Part shown: piece by piece, positions 32,330 to 40,432 of the stretch
How the letters are laid out: every line of letters begins with the position of its first letter
How positions within the stretch are numbered: position 1 is the stretch's first letter
DNA from: Ottowia oryzae
Lineage (GTDB): Bacteria; Pseudomonadota; Gammaproteobacteria; Burkholderiales; Burkholderiaceae_C
Assembly: GCF_003008535.1 (NCBI RefSeq)
Contig: NZ_CP027666.1
Span: forward strand, 558,001 to 622,000
Reading direction: 5' to 3'
Length of the DNA stretch: 64,000 bases
Made by a program: the position numbers and the translations under genes
Notes under the pieces: generated by a model
What the model was told of the DNA's origin: nothing
Database searches by the model: none
What the model saw: only the letters and a program-made list of their open reading frames with translations

Positions 32330-32403
32330 CCGGAGCTGCGCCGGGCATCGGCGTTGTCCCCCTCCCGCAGGAGAGGGGGAAAGGCGCGCAGCGACTCAGG
32401 GGG
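32330..32403. repeat. GTTGTCCCCC hairpin repeat, copy 1
   Basis: GCGTTGTCCCCCTCC then GGAGAGGGGGAAAGGCG and CGACTCAGGGGG. It forms a C-rich/G-rich hairpin just after the stop of the LysE gene at 32408; the same family recurs at 39340 and 40345. Confidence 0.8.
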
Positions 32404-32407
32404 TGCC

Positions 32408-33016
32408 TCATTGGACCGCGCTCCATGCCATCCAACCGGCCGTCAGCACCAGCGCAGCCGCCATCAGTCGGTTGAAGCCCAGCAAACGCCGCCCCTGCGC
32501 CAGCCAGTCGCGCAGCAGCGAGCCCACCAGCGCGTACGTCAGGTTGCTGACAAAGCCGAACACGACCATCACCGGCAGCACCAGCGTCAGCCGCGTGGGC
32601 GCATCCGGGCGACCGGCGATCCAGCCGGCCACCACGGCCAGCGCCAGCATCCAGGCCTTGATGTTCAGAAACTGCAGCAGCACGCCTTGCCAGAAAGTGA
32701 CGTCCAGGCGCGCGCCGTCGGCCTGTGCCAGCGTGCCGCTGCGCGCCAGCCGCGCCGCCAGCCACAGCATGTAAGCCGTGCCCAGGCCCAGCACCGCCCA
32801 GCGCAGCGCAGGCACGGCGACGATCAGCGCGCCCACGCCCATCGCGCAGGCCACGAAAAGCAGCCCCCAGCCGACGGGCACCGCGCACACGAAGCGCATC
32901 GCACCGCGCCGGCCGCGGTTGGCGGCGATGGCCGTGGACAGCGTGGTGTTCGGCCCTGGCGTGAAGCTGGCCGCCGTGGCGACCAGCAACAGGGCAGTGA
33001 ATTCCGACAAGGGCAT
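32408..33016 (-). CDS. LysE/RhtB-family amino-acid exporter
   Basis: 202-residue six-helix exporter. The signature is at the N-terminus (LLLVATAASFTPGPNTTLST, then AANRGRRGAMRFV), with LQFLNIKAWMLALAVVAG in the centre. It is divergent from the MocR gene at 33182, and a palindrome lies between them, so it is the likely MocR target. The hairpin repeat beginning five bases after the stop may terminate transcription. The exported amino acid is unknown. Confidence 0.92.
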   Translation of the reverse strand: MPLSEFTALLLVATAASFTPGPNTTLSTAIAANRGRRGAMRFVCAVPVGWGLLFVACAMGVGALIVAVPALRWAVLGLGTAYMLWLAARLARSGTLAQADGARLDVTFWQGVLLQFLNIKAWMLALAVVAGWIAGRPDAPTRLTLVLPVMVVFGFVSNLTYALVGSLLRDWLAQGRRLLGFNRLMAAALVLTAGWMAWSAVQ

Positions 33017-33051
33017 GGCGCCACTCTAGCCCAACGATCCATACACCACCA

Positions 33052-33084
33052 ATACAGTTGACAGGATCAGATGCAGAACTGTAT
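33052..33084. promoter_or_regulatory. palindromic operator between lysE-like and mocR-like genes
   Basis: Perfect 8-bp arms ATACAGTT (33052-33059) and AACTGTAT (33077-33084) with a 17-base spacer, followed by GGTTG. It lies 36-68 bp upstream of the LysE start. Long-spaced palindromes or repeats are usual for MocR proteins. The ATG at 33071 falls inside it, so it cannot plausibly be the MocR start. Confidence 0.75.
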
Positions 33085-33181
33085 GGTTGCGTGCCGCCCG
33101 GCGCTGGCGCCCCGAAGGCCCCCGCCACCAGACGGCGACGCAGCCGCCAACGCCGTCGCGCCACCCTCCCACCGCTCATTC

Positions 33182-34663
33182 ATGGCCCTGCTCACGCTGC
33201 AACGCGACACCACCCAGACGCTGACCGAACAGCTGGCCGCGCGCTTTGCCACGCGCATTCGCGACCGGTTGATGGCGCCGGGCACGCGCTTGCCCAGCGT
33301 GCGCCAGTGCGCGGCGCTGCACGAAGTCAGCCCCTCCACCGTGGTGGCCGCGTACGACCAGCTGCTGGCGCAGGGCTTGGTAGAGGCGCGCCGCAACCGC
33401 GGCTTTTACGTGCGCGATTGGACAAGAAAACCCCGCTCAGCGCCCGACCAGAAAGCGCCGGAAGCTTCTTTTTCGATAGCATCCAGCGACCCTTGCGAGG
33501 CGCGCCGCCTGAACGCGCCCATCAGCGCGTCAACGCTGATGCGCGGCATGTTCCACAGCGGCAGCGACCGCCCGCAACCGGGCATGGGCGTGCTGCCGCC
33601 CGAGTGGCTGGAAAACCCTTTCATGGCGACCGCGCTGGAGCGCGTCAGCAGCGGCCGCGGCCTGCTGGACGCCAGCATCCGCTACGGCGATCCGCAAGGC
33701 GACGCCACGCTGCGCCGCGTGCTGGCCGAGCGGCTGACCGAGCAGGGCATCGACGCCACGCCCGCGCAGGTGGTCACCACCATCGGCGCCACGCAGGCGC
33801 TGGACATCGTCAGCCGCACCTTGCTCAAGCCCGGCGACACGGTGATGGTGGAAGAGCCCGGCTGGTCGGTGGAATTCGCCCGCCTGTCCGCGCTGGGCAT
33901 GCGCCTGCTGCCCGTGCCGCGCCTGGCCAGCGGGCCCGATCTGGCGGTGATGGCGCGCTACTGCGAAGACCGCGCCGGCACGCCCGAGGCGCCGCGCCTG
34001 TTCGTCAGCGTCAGCGTGCTGCACAACCCCACCGGCTTCTGCTTGAGCCCCGCCAGCGCCCACCAGCTGCTGCAGCTGGCGCAGCAGCACGACTTTCACG
34101 TGGTCGAGGACGACACCTACCACCACCTGGCGCCCGACCACGCCACGCGCGTGGCGCAGCTGGACGGGCTGCAGCGCACCATCTACGTCAGCGGTTTCGC
34201 CAAGATCCTGGCGCCCGCCTGGCGCATCGGCTATCTGGCCGCGCCGCCGGCGCTGATCGAGCCGCTTCTGGACACCAAGCTGCTTACCACCCTGACCACG
34301 CCCACCTTGCTGGAACGCGCGCTGGCGCAGTGCATCGAGCACGAACAGCTGCAACGCCACGCCGAACGCATGCGTGCCCGGCTGGCGGCCGCGCGCACCC
34401 GCAGCGTGTACTGCGCCCGCGCGGCGGGCTGCCGCTTCGTGACCGAGCCGGCCGGCCTGTTCGGCTGGATTGACACGGGCGTGGACACCGACGCGCTGGC
34501 GCTGCGCCTGCTGGACGCGGGCTACCTGCTGGCGCCCGGCGCGCTGTTTCACGCCACGCGCACGCCCAGCACGCTGATGCGCATCAACTTCGCCACCGCG
34601 CAGCAGCCGCACTTCTGGGCGGCCTTCCAGCGCGCGCGCGACACGATGGTCAAGGCCCCGTGA
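33182..34663 (+). CDS. MocR-type transcriptional regulator (GntR HTH plus aminotransferase domain)
   Basis: 493-residue PLP-dependent regulator. The winged helix (about 1-75) contains TLTEQLAARFATRIRDRLMA, RLPSVRQCAALHEVSPSTVV and LVEARRNRGFYVRDW. A linker (about 78-115, partly repeat-derived) leads to the aminotransferase-like domain with TTIGATQALDIVSRTLLKPG, HNPTGFCLSPA, EDDTYHHLAP and the PLP Lys in VSGFAKILAPAWRIGYL. It probably senses an amino acid or vitamer and controls the divergent LysE exporter and the coupled DMT permease (GTGA overlap, 34660-34663). I chose 33182 because upstream Met codons lie in the operator; no good ribosome site is visible. Confidence 0.88.
   Translation: MALLTLQRDTTQTLTEQLAARFATRIRDRLMAPGTRLPSVRQCAALHEVSPSTVVAAYDQLLAQGLVEARRNRGFYVRDWTRKPRSAPDQKAPEASFSIASSDPCEARRLNAPISASTLMRGMFHSGSDRPQPGMGVLPPEWLENPFMATALERVSSGRGLLDASIRYGDPQGDATLRRVLAERLTEQGIDATPAQVVTTIGATQALDIVSRTLLKPGDTVMVEEPGWSVEFARLSALGMRLLPVPRLASGPDLAVMARYCEDRAGTPEAPRLFVSVSVLHNPTGFCLSPASAHQLLQLAQQHDFHVVEDDTYHHLAPDHATRVAQLDGLQRTIYVSGFAKILAPAWRIGYLAAPPALIEPLLDTKLLTTLTTPTLLERALAQCIEHEQLQRHAERMRARLAAARTRSVYCARAAGCRFVTEPAGLFGWIDTGVDTDALALRLLDAGYLLAPGALFHATRTPSTLMRINFATAQQPHFWAAFQRARDTMVKAP
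33436..33483 (-). repeat. dispersed palindromic repeat in the MocR linker
   Basis: CTCAGCGCCCGACCAGAAAG, CGCCGGAAGCTTCTTTTTCG and ATAGC: a shortened copy encoding the APEASFSIA linker between HTH and aminotransferase domains. Confidence 0.6.
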
Positions 34664-35520
34664 GTGCGCCTGTCCTGGCGCTGGTGCTGCTGGCGGCGCT
34701 GCTGCACGCGGGCTGGAATTCGCTGATCAAGGCGGGCGCCGACAAGGCCGTGGAGATGGCGCTGATGCGCGTGGCCGGCCTGGCGTTGGCGCTGCCGGTG
34801 CTGGCCGTCACCGGCCTGCCCGCACGCGCCGCGTGGCCGTGGCTGTGCCTGTCGGGCGCCATCCACTTCGCCTACTACTACCTGCTGGCCAAAACCTATG
34901 AGCGCGGCCAGCTGAGCGTGGTGTACCCCGTGATGCGCGGCGTGGCGCCGGTGCTGGTGGCCTTGTTGGGTTGGCTGTGGCTGGGCGAGGCGTTTTCGCC
35001 CTGGGCGGCGGCGGGCGTGGCCGCCATCGCGCTGGGGGTGCTGTGGCTGGGCCTGCAGGGGCGGCCGCGCACCGGGGGCAGCGCCGCGCCCGCCGCGCTG
35101 CCGTGGGCCTTGCTGAACGCCCTGGTGATCGCCGCCTACACCTTGGCCGACGCGCAAGGCGTGCGCGCCAGCGGCAACGCGGTGGCGTATGTGATGGCGC
35201 TGGCGCTGCTGGAAGCGCCGCCGTTCGCGCTGTGGGTGGCGTGGCACCGCCGCGGCGATGGGCCGGCGGTGCGCGCCACCGCGCGCCAGCGCTGGCCGTG
35301 GGCGCTGGGCGGCGCGGCGGCGTCGCTGGCCAGCTACGGCATTGCGCTGTGGGCCATGACGCGCGCGCCCGTGCCGCTGGTGGCCGCGGCGCGCGAGACG
35401 TCGGTGCTGTTCGCCGTGCTGATCGGCGGGTGGTTCCTGCGCGAGCCGCTGCGCCTGCGCACCTGGATGGCGGCGGTCTGCGTGGTGGCGGGCCTGGGGC
35501 TGCTGCGGCTGGCGCATTGA
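34660..35520 (+). CDS. DMT/EamA-family permease
   Basis: 286-residue, ten-helix drug/metabolite transporter with both EamA halves present (LALVLLAALLHAGWNSLIKA; GWFLREPLRLRTWMAAVCVV). It contains AIHFAYYYLLAKTYERGQLS and VVYPVMRGVAPVLVALLGW, typical of the EamA-type with YPVMRG. The start codon is GTG, overlapping the MocR stop as GTGA, so translation is coupled. Likely an exporter for the ligand sensed by MocR. Confidence 0.9.
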   Translation: MSAPVLALVLLAALLHAGWNSLIKAGADKAVEMALMRVAGLALALPVLAVTGLPARAAWPWLCLSGAIHFAYYYLLAKTYERGQLSVVYPVMRGVAPVLVALLGWLWLGEAFSPWAAAGVAAIALGVLWLGLQGRPRTGGSAAPAALPWALLNALVIAAYTLADAQGVRASGNAVAYVMALALLEAPPFALWVAWHRRGDGPAVRATARQRWPWALGGAAASLASYGIALWAMTRAPVPLVAAARETSVLFAVLIGGWFLREPLRLRTWMAAVCVVAGLGLLRLAH

Positions 35521-35737
35521 GGCGTGCGCTGCCGGGAGCGTGCGCACAGCGCGTGAATCCCCCGCACCAGGGCGCGGTGCGGCCAGGGCCGCCCCGACGC
35601 TGCCTGCCCTCAAAAATCAGCAGGCGCCTACCCGCACGCGGCGGCGCAATGGTTACGATAGCCCAGCCTCATGCGCAACCTGCGGCCCTTGCGCCATCGC
35701 GCTGCCGCTGCCCAACGGATCGACCGGAGAAACTGCC

Positions 35738-36076
35738 TTGCTTTACAAATTCAAATCCCAAGCCACCGCCGACGTGATCATGCTGCGTGACAGCGCGGAG
35801 GAAATCCTGAAGATCGTGGGCAAAGACCCTGGCGCGACCGGCATCATCACCGTGGCGCAGATCCCCGGCGCCGTTGCTGCACTCAAAGCCGAGATCGAGC
35901 GCCGCGAAACCGCCCCGGCCCAGGCGCCCCAAGCTGCGGGCGACGACGCAGCCAGGGAAGGCGACGCAGACAAGGTGCAGGACGAACCCATCGCGCTGCG
36001 CCGCCGCGCCGCCCCGTTCATCGACATGCTGGAGCGCAGCGCCGCCGACGGCAGAGACGTGGTCTGGGGCGTTTGA
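35738..36076 (+). CDS. DUF1840 protein
   Basis: 112-residue soluble protein, DUF1840. The start codon is TTG at 35738, giving LLYKFKSQATADVIMLRDSA, which matches the family's usual MLYKFKS N-terminus; GGAGA lies 7 bases upstream. Further on are GIITVAQIPGAVAALKAEIE, a variable Ala/Asp-rich stretch, and the C-terminal PIALRRRAAPFIDMLERSAA. The frame is open upstream, but nothing there resembles the family. Function unknown; common in beta-proteobacteria. Confidence 0.9.
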   Translation: MLYKFKSQATADVIMLRDSAEEILKIVGKDPGATGIITVAQIPGAVAALKAEIERRETAPAQAPQAAGDDAAREGDADKVQDEPIALRRRAAPFIDMLERSAADGRDVVWGV

Positions 36077-36174
36077 GCAACGGCCGCTCCATCACGCCGC
36101 GCCGCACTCAGGCGCGCCACACGGTGCGGCGGCTGGGCCCCATGCCTGCGCACAGGGCAACCCATTCATTCCTG

Positions 36175-36230
36175 TTTTTGTAGCAGCCAACGCTCGTCCA
36201 TCCTGCGCTGGCGCGCTATTTCGCTTCAAA
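36175..36230 (+). repeat. dispersed palindromic repeat after DUF1840
   Basis: TTTTTGTAGCAGCCAACGCT, CATCCTGCGCTGGCGCGC and TTCGCTTCAAA. It overlaps the stop (36226) of the minus-strand open frame next to it. Confidence 0.75.
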
Positions 36231-36573
36231 CCATTTCGTGCGGCAACGGCGGCGCCGGCCCGCTCGTCAGCCGCTGCACCAACTCCGCGCACGGCCTGCC
36301 CGGGGCCGCTCCCAAGGCTTCGGCCAGCGCATTGCAGTGCGAGATGACGCCCGTGGCCCAGGTGCTGAGCGCGGCGCCGATGCGCGCTGATTGGTGCGAC
36401 ACGGCGCACGCAGCCACCCCTTGGTCCTGCAAAAACGGCAGGGCGGCCAGCGCGTACCGCGCTGAGCTGATGCCGCCGTGCGAGCCGCTGACGGCCACGC
36501 AACCGGCGTCTGCACCGGGCACCAGCTCGGTGATGGAATCGACGATGCGCAGCGCGGGCTTCACGGCGGCCAA
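36226..36573 (-). CDS. hypothetical protein (VDSIT...SGSHGG type)
   Basis: 115-residue frame that looks protein-like: ALRIVDSITELVPGADAGCV, AVSGSHGGISSARYALAALP, VAACAVSHQSARIGAALSTW and GVISHCNALAEALG. I associate the paired SGSHGG and VSHxSARIG motifs with a conserved hypothetical family found near Bug receptors, but I cannot name it. Compared with what I recall, the centre looks shortened (after SARYALAA). The start is TTG at 36573 or GTG at 36564. It follows the Bug gene on the same strand beyond a terminator. It may be a decaying gene. Confidence 0.45.
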   Translation of the reverse strand: MAAVKPALRIVDSITELVPGADAGCVAVSGSHGGISSARYALAALPFLQDQGVAACAVSHQSARIGAALSTWATGVISHCNALAEALGAAPGRPCAELVQRLTSGPAPPLPHEMV

Positions 36574-36584
36574 GCCTTTCCCAA

Positions 36585-36621
36585 GAAAAAAGCCGCGCGA
36601 GGCGGTGGCGCTCGCGCGGCT
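36585..36621 (-). terminator. rho-independent terminator of the Bug receptor gene
   Basis: Perfect 11-bp stem AGCCGCGCGAG / CTCGCGCGGCT (36591-36601 and 36611-36621) with a 9-base loop; on the minus strand it is followed by a run of six T. It lies 45 bp after the stop at 36667. Confidence 0.92.
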
Positions 36622-36666
36622 GAGGTTGCGAACGCGCCGGAGCGCGTTGCGATGCGATGCAGCGCC

Positions 36667-37656
36667 TCAGTCGGCGTACTGGCCCGCAGCCTTGATGACG
36701 GGGCCCCACTTGGCCACTTCGGCCTGCACGAACTTCTTGTGCTCGGCAGAATTGGCGCGCGCGTCGTTCACCACGATGGCGCCCAGGCCTTCCTCCTTCT
36801 TGATGAAGTCCGGGTCTTTCAGCGCCACTTTCAGCGCATCGTTCAGCGTCTTGACGACGGCGGCCGGCGTGCCCTTGGGGGCGTACAGGCCGTGCCAGAT
36901 CGACACGTTGAAGCCCTTCAGGCCCGCTTCGTCCAGTGTCGGCAGGTCTTTGTAGACGGCCGGCTGCGTCAGGCGCTTGGGCGTGCTCACGGCGTAGGCC
37001 TTGATCTTCTTGCCCTCGACCTGGCTGGTGGTGTTGGTGGTCTGGTCGCACATGAAGTCGACCTGGCCGCCCATCAGGTCGGTCATGGCGGGCGCGGTGC
37101 CTTTGTAGGGCACGGTGGTCATCTCGGTTTTCAGCGCCTGCTGCAGCATCAGCCCGCACAGGTGCGACGCCGAGCCCAGGCCGGCGTTGGCCATGTTGAC
37201 CTTGCCCTTGTTCTGCGCGATCCAGGCGGTCAATTCTTTGAAGTTGTTGGCCTCCAGCGTGGGCTTGCCCACCACGACCATCGGCACTTCGTTGATGAGG
37301 CCGGCAAACTCGAATTCATCCACCACGTAGGGCAGCTTGCGGTACAGCGCGGGCGTGGTGGCCATGCCCACGTGCGTGACCAGCAGGGTGTAGCCATCGG
37401 GCGGCGCGCGGAAGGCCTTGGCCGTGCCGATGGTGCTGCCCGCGCCGGCGGCGTTGTCGATCACGATCGTCGCGCCGCCCAGCGGCTTGCGCAGCGCCTC
37501 GGCCAGGTCCCGCGCCACCTTGTCGGTTGGCCCGCCGGCCGAAAACGGCACGATGAGGGTGAAGGTTTTGCCGGGGGCAGGAAAGGCTTGCGCCTGGGCA
37601 CCCAGCGCCAGCACGGCAGCACCAGCGGCGAAGGTCAACTTGAACAATGGGGACAT
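36667..37656 (-). CDS. Bug-family substrate-binding protein
   Basis: 329-residue periplasmic solute receptor with a Sec signal (MSPLFKLTFAAGAAVLALGA QAQA region) and the family signature KTFTLIVPFSAGGPTDKVAR, then DNAAGAGSTIGTAKAF and VPYKGTAPAMTDLMGGQVD. The start at 37656 has GAGGAG about 9 bases upstream. Downstream is a strong terminator. It lies beyond paaK on the same strand, 245 bp away, so it may be its own unit. Ligand unknown; a role in the nearby acyl-CoA pathway is only suggestive. Confidence 0.93.
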   Translation of the reverse strand: MSPLFKLTFAAGAAVLALGAQAQAFPAPGKTFTLIVPFSAGGPTDKVARDLAEALRKPLGGATIVIDNAAGAGSTIGTAKAFRAPPDGYTLLVTHVGMATTPALYRKLPYVVDEFEFAGLINEVPMVVVGKPTLEANNFKELTAWIAQNKGKVNMANAGLGSASHLCGLMLQQALKTEMTTVPYKGTAPAMTDLMGGQVDFMCDQTTNTTSQVEGKKIKAYAVSTPKRLTQPAVYKDLPTLDEAGLKGFNVSIWHGLYAPKGTPAAVVKTLNDALKVALKDPDFIKKEEGLGAIVVNDARANSAEHKKFVQAEVAKWGPVIKAAGQYAD

Positions 37657-37901
37657 CAGGCGAGCTCCTCTTGATTGAAATAGGTCAACCGTCGATCCTA
37701 CCGAGACAACGCACCCAAAACCACCCGGACAAGCCCGGGGAAAGCCCTGATAAACGGCCCCGATTTCGCGCCCCATTCCACGCTTTTTGACCCAGCGCAA
37801 AACGCGCTGGCCGCAGCCCGGCGAGATGGTCGCGCGCGGCATCGCACCGGGCGGCGGGCCGCTGCGCCGCGCCCAGCACCAGCCGCCCTCGCAGCCGCAG
37901 G

Positions 37902-39179
37902 CTACTGGTAGCTGCGCGCGTCCTCGATCACCTTGCCGTCGTTGGGCAGGCTGCCGGGGGGCACCAGCTCCACGTCACCGCGCAGCTTGGTCACGTCGCG
38001 GATGGCCTCGGCCAGGCGCTGGCTCAGCGCGGCGCTGGCGGCTTCGTCCGCCCCGCCGCTGAGGGCCGATTCGGCGCGCAGCAGCATGCGGTCGTCGGCC
38101 ATTTCGCCGCTGACCACCAGGCGTGCGCGGGCCACTTCGGGGCAGCGCCGCACGATCTCGGCCACCTGGCCCGGGTGCACGAACATGCCGCGCACCTTGG
38201 TGGTCTGATCGGCGCGGCCCAGCCAGCCCTTGATGCGCGTGTTGGTGCGCCCGGTGGGGCAGGCGCCCGGCAGCACCGCCGACAGGTCGCCCGTGCCGAA
38301 GCGCACCAGCGGGTAGTCGGGGTTGAACACCGTCACCACCACCTCGCCCACTTCGCCATCAGGCACCACGTCGCCGGTGCCGGGGCGCACGATTTCGAGG
38401 ATGACGCCCTCGTCCAGCACCAGGCCTTCGCGCGCAGCGGTTTCGTAGGCGATCAGGCCAACGTCGGCCGTGGCGTAGCTCTGGTAGGCGGCCACGCCGC
38501 GCTCGGCAAACCAGTCGCGCAGCGAGGGCGGGCAGGCTTCGCCGCTGACCATGGCCTTGGTCAGGCTGCTGACGTCGCTGTGCGCCTCGGCGGCTTTTTC
38601 CAGCAGGATGCGCAGGAAGCTGGGCGTGCCGGTGTAGCCGTGGGGGCGCAGCTCGGCAATGGCTTGCAGCTGCTGCTCGGTCTGGCCGGTGCCCGCTGGG
38701 AACACCGTGCAACCCACGGCGCGCGCGCCGCTTTCCATGATGAAGGCGCCCGGCGTCATGTGGTAGCTGAAGGCGTTGTGCGCCAGATCGCCCGCGCGAA
38801 AGCCGGCGGCGTACAGCGCGCGGCCGGTGCGCCAGTAGTCGGGCGCCACGCCTTCGGGCTCGTAGATCGGGCCGGGGCTGGCGAACACGCGCTGCATGCG
38901 CGCGCCGTAAGCGGTGGTGGCAAAGCCGCCGAAGGCGTCCTGGCCTGCGGCCCGGGTGGCGCGTTGGCGTTCCAGCAATTCGCTTTTGCGCGTGACCGGC
39001 AGTCGCGCCAGCGCTTCGCGCGTGGTGACCTTCTGCGCGTCCACGCCCGCCAGGATGTGCGCCAAGGCCCGGCTGTGCTGCTGCGCGTGGGCGATCAGGC
39101 GCGGCAAGGCGTCCATCAGCGCGGCTTCGCGCGCGGCCGGGGCGCGCGTCTCCAGGGCGTCGAAATACTCACCACTCAT
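37902..39179 (-). CDS. phenylacetate-CoA ligase-like AMP-forming enzyme (PaaK family)
   Basis: 425-residue adenylate-forming ligase. It starts MSGEYFDALETRAPAAREAA, as PaaK-type proteins do, with LPVTRKSELLERQRA, the acyl-AMP site segment GYTGTPSFLRILLEKA, the AxTE-like YQSYATADVGLIAYE, RFGTGDLSAVL, and the C-terminal GRADQTTKVRGMFVHPGQV ending LPNDGKVIED with its likely catalytic Lys. The substrate could be an aryl or other carboxylate. It follows livF by 232 bp on the same strand at the end of the ABC uptake operon, so it may activate the imported acid. Confidence 0.88.
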   Translation of the reverse strand: MSGEYFDALETRAPAAREAALMDALPRLIAHAQQHSRALAHILAGVDAQKVTTREALARLPVTRKSELLERQRATRAAGQDAFGGFATTAYGARMQRVFASPGPIYEPEGVAPDYWRTGRALYAAGFRAGDLAHNAFSYHMTPGAFIMESGARAVGCTVFPAGTGQTEQQLQAIAELRPHGYTGTPSFLRILLEKAAEAHSDVSSLTKAMVSGEACPPSLRDWFAERGVAAYQSYATADVGLIAYETAAREGLVLDEGVILEIVRPGTGDVVPDGEVGEVVVTVFNPDYPLVRFGTGDLSAVLPGACPTGRTNTRIKGWLGRADQTTKVRGMFVHPGQVAEIVRRCPEVARARLVVSGEMADDRMLLRAESALSGGADEAASAALSQRLAEAIRDVTKLRGDVELVPPGSLPNDGKVIEDARSYQ

Positions 39180-39199
39180 GGGTACACCTTGTTGGTACT

Positions 39200-39250
39200 A
39201 TGTTTTTAGTAGCTGCCGACGCCCGCCTCTTGGGCGCCAGCGCTCAAAAT
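39200..39250 (+). repeat. dispersed palindromic repeat upstream of paaK-like gene
   Basis: TATGTTTTTAGTAGCTGCCG, CGCCCGCCTCTTGGGCGCCA and GCGCTCAAAATGA. Located just upstream of the ligase start at 39179. Confidence 0.7.
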
Positions 39251-39339
39251 GATCCGAAGCGCTGGCTCTGTACAGCGCCAACGTAAAGAGGCGCCCGGCT
39301 CGCCGTGCCAGCGAACGCCGCGGCCGGACCCGCGCCGGC

Positions 39340-39405
39340 CGCTGGCGTTGTCCCCCCTCACACCGTGAGAGGGGGGAAGGCGCCGCAGGCGACTCAGGGG
39401 GGTGT
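39340..39405. repeat. GTTGTCCCCC hairpin repeat, copy 2
   Basis: GCGTTGTCCCCCCTCA / TGAGAGGGGGGAAGGCG: stem of 9 bp with a short loop (39352-39376), then GACTCAGGGGGG. It sits just after the livF stop at 39412. Confidence 0.85.
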
Positions 39406-39411
39406 TCCTCA

Positions 39412-40224
39412 TCACGCCAGCCAGCGCTTGCGGCGCTTGTAGCTCTTGACGTCGCGAAAGCTCTTGCGCTCGCCGCCGCCCACGCCCAGGTAGAACTCCT
39501 TGACGTCTTCGTTGCTGGCCAGGTCTGACGCCTTGCCGTCCATCACGATGCGGCCGCTTTCCATGATGTAGCCGTAGTCGGCGTACTTCAGCGCCATGTT
39601 GGTGTTCTGCTCGGCCAGCAGGAAGGTGACCCGCTCCTTGGCGTTCAGGTCTTTGACGATGTTGAACACCTCTTCCACGATCTGCGGGGCCAGCCCCATG
39701 GATGGCTCGTCCAGCAGCACCATGTTCGGGTTGGTCATCAGCGCGCGGCCAATGGCGCACATCTGCTGCTCGCCGCCCGAGGTATAGGCCGCCTGGCTGC
39801 CGCGCCGCGTCTTCAGGCGCGGAAAGTAGTTGTAGACCTTCTCCAGGTTGCGGGCGATCTCCGCCTTGTCGGTGCGCGTGTAGGCGCCGGTCAGAAGGTT
39901 TTCCTCGATGGTCAGGTGGGCGAAGCAATGGCGCCCTTCCATCACCTGCACCACGCCGCGCTTGACCAGATCGGCCGGGCTGAGGTTTTCGATGCGCTCG
40001 CCCTTGTATTCGATGCTGCCCTTGGTGACCTCGCCGCGCTCACCCTTGAGCAGGTTCGACACCGCGCGCAGCGTGGTCGTCTTGCCCGCGCCGTTGCCGC
40101 CCAGGATGGCGACGATGCCGCCTTCGGGCACCGTGAGCGAGACGCCCTTGAGCACCAGGATCACGTGGTTGTAGATGACCTCGATGCCGTTGACGTTCAG
40201 AACGATGTCGCTATGGGAATCCAT
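39412..40224 (-). CDS. livF: branched-chain-type ABC transporter ATP-binding protein LivF
   Basis: 270-residue ATPase. Walker A is AILGGNGAGKTTTLRAVSN near 36; the signature is YTSGGEQQMCAIGRALM; Walker B is PNMVLLDEPSMGLAPQ; the H-loop position is occupied by Gln in LAEQNTNMALKYADYGYI, normal for LivF. Upstream ORF residues lack a ribosome site; ATG at 40224 follows GAAGG. It is the second ATPase of the LIV-type cluster with livG and serves an import system whose substrate is unknown. The C-terminal tail GGGERKSFRDVKSYKRRKRW is basic and typical of the acyl-acid-associated subgroup. Confidence 0.95.
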   Translation of the reverse strand: MDSHSDIVLNVNGIEVIYNHVILVLKGVSLTVPEGGIVAILGGNGAGKTTTLRAVSNLLKGERGEVTKGSIEYKGERIENLSPADLVKRGVVQVMEGRHCFAHLTIEENLLTGAYTRTDKAEIARNLEKVYNYFPRLKTRRGSQAAYTSGGEQQMCAIGRALMTNPNMVLLDEPSMGLAPQIVEEVFNIVKDLNAKERVTFLLAEQNTNMALKYADYGYIMESGRIVMDGKASDLASNEDVKEFYLGVGGGERKSFRDVKSYKRRKRWLA

Positions 40225-40344
40225 GGTGTTGCCTTCGCTGTGCCAATCGAAAGGGCTGCGGTACGACACAAGCCTTTCGGTTGGCGGCTGTGAACAGCCG
40301 ATAAAAACTGGCGCAGCGCCAGAAACACCGGGGAACGGGCTTTG

Positions 40345-40432
40345 CCCGGCCCCTGGTGTTGTCCCCCTTCCCGAAATCGCACCGCGATTCGAGAGAAGGG
40401 GAAAGGCGCATCAGCGCCTCAGGGGGATGCCC
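40345..40432. repeat. GTTGTCCCCC hairpin repeat, copy 3
   Basis: GGTGTTGTCCCCCTTCCCGA, ATCGCACCGCGAT and GAGAGAAGGGGAAAGGCGC, ending CGCCTCAGGGGGA. Directly adjoins the stop of the receptor gene at 40433. Confidence 0.8.

Noticed and set aside
32271..33179. Frame opposite/overlapping the LysE gene suggesting a 302-residue protein
   Set aside because: It is an alternate frame of the LysE gene with no transporter motifs.
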